A stretch of DNA of 27,359 bases from assembly GCF_001039355.2 (NCBI RefSeq), contig NW_019774624.1:1493116-1520474 (forward strand). The letters are read 5' to 3'. Every line of letters starts with the position of its first letter. Within the stretch, counting starts at the first letter, position 1. Below are positions 24,101 through 27,359 of this stretch, in pieces. The notes under the pieces were generated by a model. That model was not told the DNA's origin. It saw nothing but the letters and a program-made list of their open reading frames with translations, and did no database searches. Origin of the DNA: Lingula anatina. Taxonomy: Eukaryota > Brachiopoda > Lingulata > Lingulida > Lingulidae. The position numbers and the translations under genes are program-made.

Positions 24101-25900
24101 AAAAAAATTCAATAATGAGGCATTTGGGATTTGTGAGTAACTACTTCACCAAGATGTGCCAATATCCACAGTTTGAGTGGCAGAGAAACATAGTAGATGA
24201 ACTTCATAACAGCACCATTGACACAGACCTGCAGTCGCAAAGGGAAGAGCTTTTTTATCTAAAAAAATCCAGCTGAACTATACGGAGATTGGTATTTCCA
24301 GGTGACCTTGCATGAAAGTGAATCATAACAAATACAAAGCACATCTTCATGTAGGAGAGAAAAAGCAAAAAAAAAAAAAAATAATAAAAAAAATAATAAT
24401 AATAAATAAATAAATTAGTAAATAAATAATAATCCTGAGCCTAAAACATTGCCAACACGTGAAAATAAAAACAGCAAAAAAACTATGCTCCTCTACCGTA
24501 ACTCTTGCCATGTATCTGACATACTATATATTAAATGAATAAGTCATTTTTCTTTTAGAGTTTCAGTGTAGAAGGGTGGTGTTGGAGTTAGCAAAGCAAA
24601 CAGAGCACAGCCAGAAGCCTGCACAGAGGGTTTACCTTCCATTACCTTTGGGTGGAGCAACTGATCTCTGGTGCTCTCATGAACTGATGGCTCCCACTCA
24701 CTAAACCTGAATAGAAAACAAAAATATTATGTCTGATACTCTCATGAGCTAAACCTGAATAGAAAATAGAAATATTATGTCTGATACTCTCATGAACTGA
24801 CTGCTCCCACTCACTAAACCTGAATAGCAAATAGAAATATTATGTCTGATACTCTCATGTACTGAACCTGATACAGTGAATATGAAATAGATATTAGTTC
24901 AATGTCTTACATCATTATCAGTTTGTGGTTAAAAAAAAAAAATAAACCCACCACATAAAAAATATCCACTTTTATGCCATTCTGTATATTTGTACTCTGT
25001 TGACTTTGGCATGATTAACAATTGCAAAGGAAAATGCAAGCACAAAGATTTTTATGTCCAAATGTTAGAAACGCATCAATCTAACTAAAAGAACATGTTA
25101 AACATTCTACAGCATTTTGCCAACATCATTTTTGTTTAAAATTCTGACGTCGGTGAAGTGTTCAGCTATTTGGCTGAAATGAAAATGAGCATTAGGTCAG
25201 CCATCCTTCTACTCACCGTATAGCATGGGGGTCATCAGACTCGGGAGGGTCGTATAACCTATCTTTGCACAGTTTTATACTTTCTGCTAGCTTATGTTTG
25301 TATAGGTCTAAATCTTGTTCATATCTGCAAATCCAGAGCAGTCAATGTCATATTACAACATTTCTGTTATTCCTTCAAAGGTGCAAAGACAAAAACTGAT
25401 TATCATGTAAACTGCATTAAAAGTGCATTTTTTAAAAATATTTAGCATTTCAACTGAGATTTTATTTCAAATACACACTGCCAAATGCTCCCAAAACATG
25501 CGGCTTATTTCTTAGAAATTCAGTGTCACAGGTTTCCTCACCTGTACAACTGTCCCAAGACCCACAACTGTGACTATACCATTAAAGTTAACATTGATTA
25601 TTAAAATGTTCAAAGTTATATATCTGTGTAGTGTGATTTAGATTACAATACAGTGATTATTAAAATATTCAAAGTTACGTCTGCTTACAATACAGCTGCC
25701 TCTGGGTTCCAGGGGTTCTTGGTGTCAATTTTGTAGAATATTTTTCTTGCATATAGAAGAACCTGCCAAATGTGGTTCACATTTCGCCTGGAAGAAAACA
25801 CAGTTTCATGAATAGTATTATATAAAGTAATCTGTAGATTTCAATTCTCTGTTACCATTAAAGCTGATAAATTAGGCTACAGTCATTAACAGACTTCTAC

Positions 25901-25940
<40 letters not shown>

Positions 25941-27025
25941 CCCATGGCCATCACTTGTATTGTCATACACATTTGCGCTGTCATCCTATTGTTCGCAGTG
26001 CTAGCCGTGGGATAAGTCAGTTACTCTTCTCTATTAGAAGCATGTAATATGCAATGTTCTGACTTTGATTATTTTTTACTTAGTCCCAAAAATGATAATT
26101 TTAAAAGAGTGAATGCCAAATACATAAAATATGCCACAAATGCATATATCCAAACAATGCACATATTTCCTACCTCCACTTCTGAAAAGCTCTTTTGACA
26201 TCGAGTTCCCCTGACTCAGGATTGATAACTGGATGGAATACGGGCGGGTCAAACACCAACCTCTGAAATTATAATAGACACTATGAAGTATTGTTACCTC
26301 TGAAATTATAACAGACACTATGAAGTATTGTTACATCTTTGATGTATAAAATTTATAAGGTATACACAGCTTCTGTCTGAAGAAATGGTTATTCTCATTC
26401 ATTCCATGATTTAAGGGTCAAATGACACTCAAATGCTTTTTCTTTTCGATAAAAAGAACTTAGTGTCACATGAATCTTTGAGATGAAGAGTAAGTACCTG
26501 TGGTAGTGTGTGTGTGTGTATGCACCTGTGGTAGTGTGTGTGTCTATGTACCTGTGTGCCTGTAACAGTAGAATTTCAGTGTTACACTATGTTTATAATA
26601 TACATAGAAAATAACAGTCCAGTCCACAGCAGTCTCTATTCAAAGGATGGAGTTAAATAAGACTCCGTGCCCTATTTAATCCTCATATACTTACTGGACA
26701 GTCCCCGTCTGGGTAATTCTCTGGTATAACATACTTACTGGACAGTCCCCGTCTGGGTAATTCTCTGGTATAACATACTTACTGGACAGTCCCCGTCTGG
26801 GTATAATTCTCCGGTATAACGTATACTTACTGGACAGTCCCCGTCTGGGTGTAATTCTCCGGTATAACGTATACTTACTGGACAGTCCCCATCTGGGTAA
26901 TTCTCTGGTATAACATATACTTACTGGACAGTCCCCGTCTGGGTAATTCTCTGGTATAAACAGGGAGAACCTGAAGATGCCCTCCTGGTACAGACCTTGC
27001 CTGATGAACAACACTCCATTCCAGA
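21026..27025 (-). CDS. AKTIP: AKTIP/FTS homologue (inactive E2-variant protein), last six coding exons
   Basis: Exons in transcript order: 27025-26925, 26262-26174, 25787-25689, 25324-25217, 24706-24646, 21160-21026. They join in frame to 196 residues. Landmarks matching the AKTIP family are [76 protein letters not shown] and SGLSW near the C-terminus. The UBC-like fold lacks the catalytic cysteine: the SGELDVK stretch takes its place, as in vertebrate AKTIP. Known partners are Hook proteins and FHIP in a dynein-adaptor complex, and AKT kinase. The start and the first N-terminal exons are outside the window. Four of its splice junctions lie in tandem duplications (separate entries). Confidence 0.9.
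23975..24034. repeat. (AAAT)n microsatellite
   Basis: AAATAAAT repeats with A-run and GTAAAT interruptions. Confidence 0.95.
24369..24432. repeat. Compound A-run / AAT / AAAT microsatellite
   Basis: A run followed by AATAATAAT and AAATAAAT units. Confidence 0.9.
24646..24706 (-). CDS. AKTIP: AKTIP penultimate exon (61 nt)
   Basis: Follows TTTTCTATTCAG and ends CCAAAG|GTAATG. It encodes [20 protein letters not shown], matching the SPWNPSVHDEAREKM region of human AKTIP. If the donor is ignored the frame runs on to a stop at 24544, a possible short isoform. The 3' splice site is one of three or four duplicated copies. Confidence 0.85.
24707..24880 (-). repeat. AKTIP: Tandem duplication of the 3' splice site and exon start (3-4 copies)
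   Basis: On the minus strand, TTTCTATTCAG|GTTTAG-type junctions recur at 24708/24707 (used in the model), 24756/24755 and 24821/24820, with a weaker relative at 24869/24868. Spacings are 48, 65 and 48 bp. The copy at 24820 also repeats the exon start ([11 protein letters not shown]), and from there a frame stays open to 24642. Confidence 0.9.
25217..25324 (-). CDS. AKTIP: AKTIP exon ([12 protein letters not shown]...DDPHAI)
   Basis: Follows GGATTTGCAG and ends ATACG|GTGAGT. It encodes the post-UBC helix and the acidic-proline linker PPESDDPHA, equivalent to YEKDIQLFKSKV to IEDPYA in human AKTIP. Clean junctions, no duplication. Confidence 0.9.
25595..25695 (-). repeat. AKTIP: Duplication of a 5' splice site in AKTIP
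   Basis: Minus-strand unit CTGTATT|GTAA...AACTTTGAA.ATTTTAATAATCA occurs at 25695-25654 (containing the real donor, GT at 25688/25687) and at 25653-25595 (second GTAATC at 25646/25645; about 17 bp longer). The second copy would extend the exon by 42 nt, a multiple of three, but the extra stretch begins with an in-frame TAA stop when read from the exon's frame. Confidence 0.85.
25689..25787 (-). CDS. AKTIP: AKTIP exon ([12 protein letters not shown]...NPEAAV)
   Basis: Follows TTTTCTTCCAG and ends GTATT|GTAAGC. It encodes the most conserved UBC-like helix, [20 protein letters not shown] (near identical wording to human), then [12 protein letters not shown]. Confidence 0.93.
25901..25940. repeat. 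(TTA)n microsatellite
   Basis: About thirteen perfect repeats in an AKTIP intron. Confidence 0.95.
26174..26262 (-). CDS. AKTIP: AKTIP exon ([11 protein letters not shown]...AFQKW)
   Basis: Follows ATAATTTCAG and ends GTGGAG|GTAGGA. It encodes the region where a true E2 would carry its active cysteine; [10 protein letters not shown] is there instead, which fits an inactive E2 variant. Confidence 0.92.
26259..26332 (-). repeat. AKTIP: 37-bp tandem duplication of a 3' splice site
   Basis: Two copies, 26259-26295 and 26296-26332, one mismatch. Each contains minus-strand TTTCAG|AGGT, so acceptors exist at 26264/26263 (model) and 26301/26300. Use of the upstream one adds 37 nt and meets TAA right after the first codon. 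Confidence 0.95.
26497..26555. repeat. GT-rich minisatellite
   Basis: ACCTGTGGTAGTGTGTGTGT units, two copies plus a partial third, inside the AKTIP intron. Confidence 0.8.
26687..26960 (-). repeat. AKTIP: Six-copy 44-48 bp tandem repeat containing an exon end and its 5' splice site
   Basis: Units: 26687-26730, 26731-26774, 26775-26820, 26821-26868, 26869-26914, 26915-26960. The last is the real exon end (peptide [11 protein letters not shown] then CCA|GTAAGTAT). All six keep CCAGTAAGTAT intact, giving GT dinucleotides at 26924, 26878, 26830, 26782, 26738 and 26694 (minus-strand G). Differences are a few substitutions and 2-bp indels. Confidence 0.97.
26925..27025 (-). CDS. AKTIP: AKTIP exon (UBC-like core, [12 protein letters not shown]), most 5' exon in window
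   Basis: Follows TGATTACAG and ends TGTCCA|GTAAGT. It encodes [15 protein letters not shown] then [17 protein letters not shown], equivalent to IRHGLYQDGVFKF to PDGDCP in human AKTIP. It enters in phase 1, so at least one coding exon lies to the right, outside the window. Confidence 0.92.
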
Positions 27026-27359
27026 CTGTAATCAGATGGAACTAGGTCATATGTTAGAAACTAGGTCAAGGACATAAAAAGGTCAATCTTTTTAATCCAT
27101 GATATAAAACAAAACAAAAGTATCAGTGTATATTGTTCAAAAATAAGAAAATGAAAGTTTAGCAAATCTAAAGAATCATCTTTCTAAGTAAGAACTGAAA
27201 GATCATCTTGTTGGTCATACCTGATTAACTGTAGATAAATAACATAGTTACATCTTTATCAGATATGTAATTATTCAATAATTTTTGGTGATTTGAAAGT
27301 ACTCCATTCTCAAGCTGTGTGTGTGTGTATTGGGGGGGGGGGGGGGGGGAAAATCGGTT
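27026..27359 (-). other. AKTIP: AKTIP intron continuing past the right edge
   Basis: AT-rich, no coding sequence; a G homopolymer of about 19 (27332-27350) preceded by a GT repeat lies at the very end. Confidence 0.6.

Larger units (their letters stand above)
21161..24645 (-). other. AKTIP: AKTIP last intron (3.5 kb)
   Basis: AT-rich, with C- and G-runs (22630-22648, 22935-23019), AAAT/AAT microsatellites (23975-24034, 24369-24432) and a 35-bp direct repeat (TTTGGGATTTGTGA at about 24049 and 24123). No other exon is recognised; short open frames near 22559-22879 on both strands look like chance. Confidence 0.55.

Noticed and set aside
24642-24830. A stand-alone small gene with repeated IRHNI...FYSGL modules
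   Set aside because: It arises from duplicated acceptor/exon-start units of AKTIP; kept only as an alternative splice possibility.
26691-27014. A 107-codon minus-strand protein containing repeated [20 protein letters not shown] modules
   Set aside because: It is the AKTIP exon read through its donor into the tandem repeat; the repetitive part is most likely intron.

Overview
This is animal (eukaryotic) nuclear DNA: split genes with GT..AG introns, AT-rich non-coding sequence, many microsatellites and long G/C homopolymers, an assembly gap, and nested transposable elements. The proteins, the intron density and a single-ORF Ty3/gypsy element suggest a marine invertebrate. A lophotrochozoan such as a mollusc is my guess; nothing here proves it.

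Two host genes lie tail to tail. On the + strand a BPHL-like serine hydrolase (valacyclovir hydrolase / biphenyl hydrolase-like, mitochondrial in vertebrates) is complete in eight exons from 1878 to 18306. All junctions stay in frame (335 codons) and the Ser-Asp-His triad is present with human spacing. On the - strand, from the right edge to 21026, are the last six coding exons of an AKTIP/FTS homologue, a catalytically dead ubiquitin-E2 variant of the FTS-Hook-FHIP complex. Its first exons lie beyond 27359. The two stop codons are about 2.7 kb apart.

Intron 2 of the BPHL gene is about 11 kb. It carries a DNA transposon relic (6117-12744, imperfect TIRs starting CAGTC, 6-bp direct flank CATCAC, many RTTGYCC-type subterminal motifs, frameshifted zinc-finger transposase remnants). 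Inside it sits a young, apparently intact 4.7-kb Ty3/gypsy retrotransposon (6975-11674) with 117-bp LTRs differing at one base, a 5-bp target duplication (CCTCC), a tRNA-Leu-type primer site, a polypurine tract and one uninterrupted gag-pol frame. Further right in the same intron are a 35-bp tandem repeat, an unassigned exon-like segment (13195-13283), a 161-bp tandem repeat that runs into a 508-N gap, and a direct repeat beyond the gap. MITE-like elements lie at 874-1143, 3075-3248 and 17883-18108.

The most unusual signal is in the AKTIP gene. Four of its splice junctions are embedded in local tandem duplications that copy the splice site itself: one 5' splice site in six copies, another in two, one 3' splice site in two, and another in three to four. 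This is a concrete candidate for splice-site turnover, alternative splicing or intron gain by tandem duplication.
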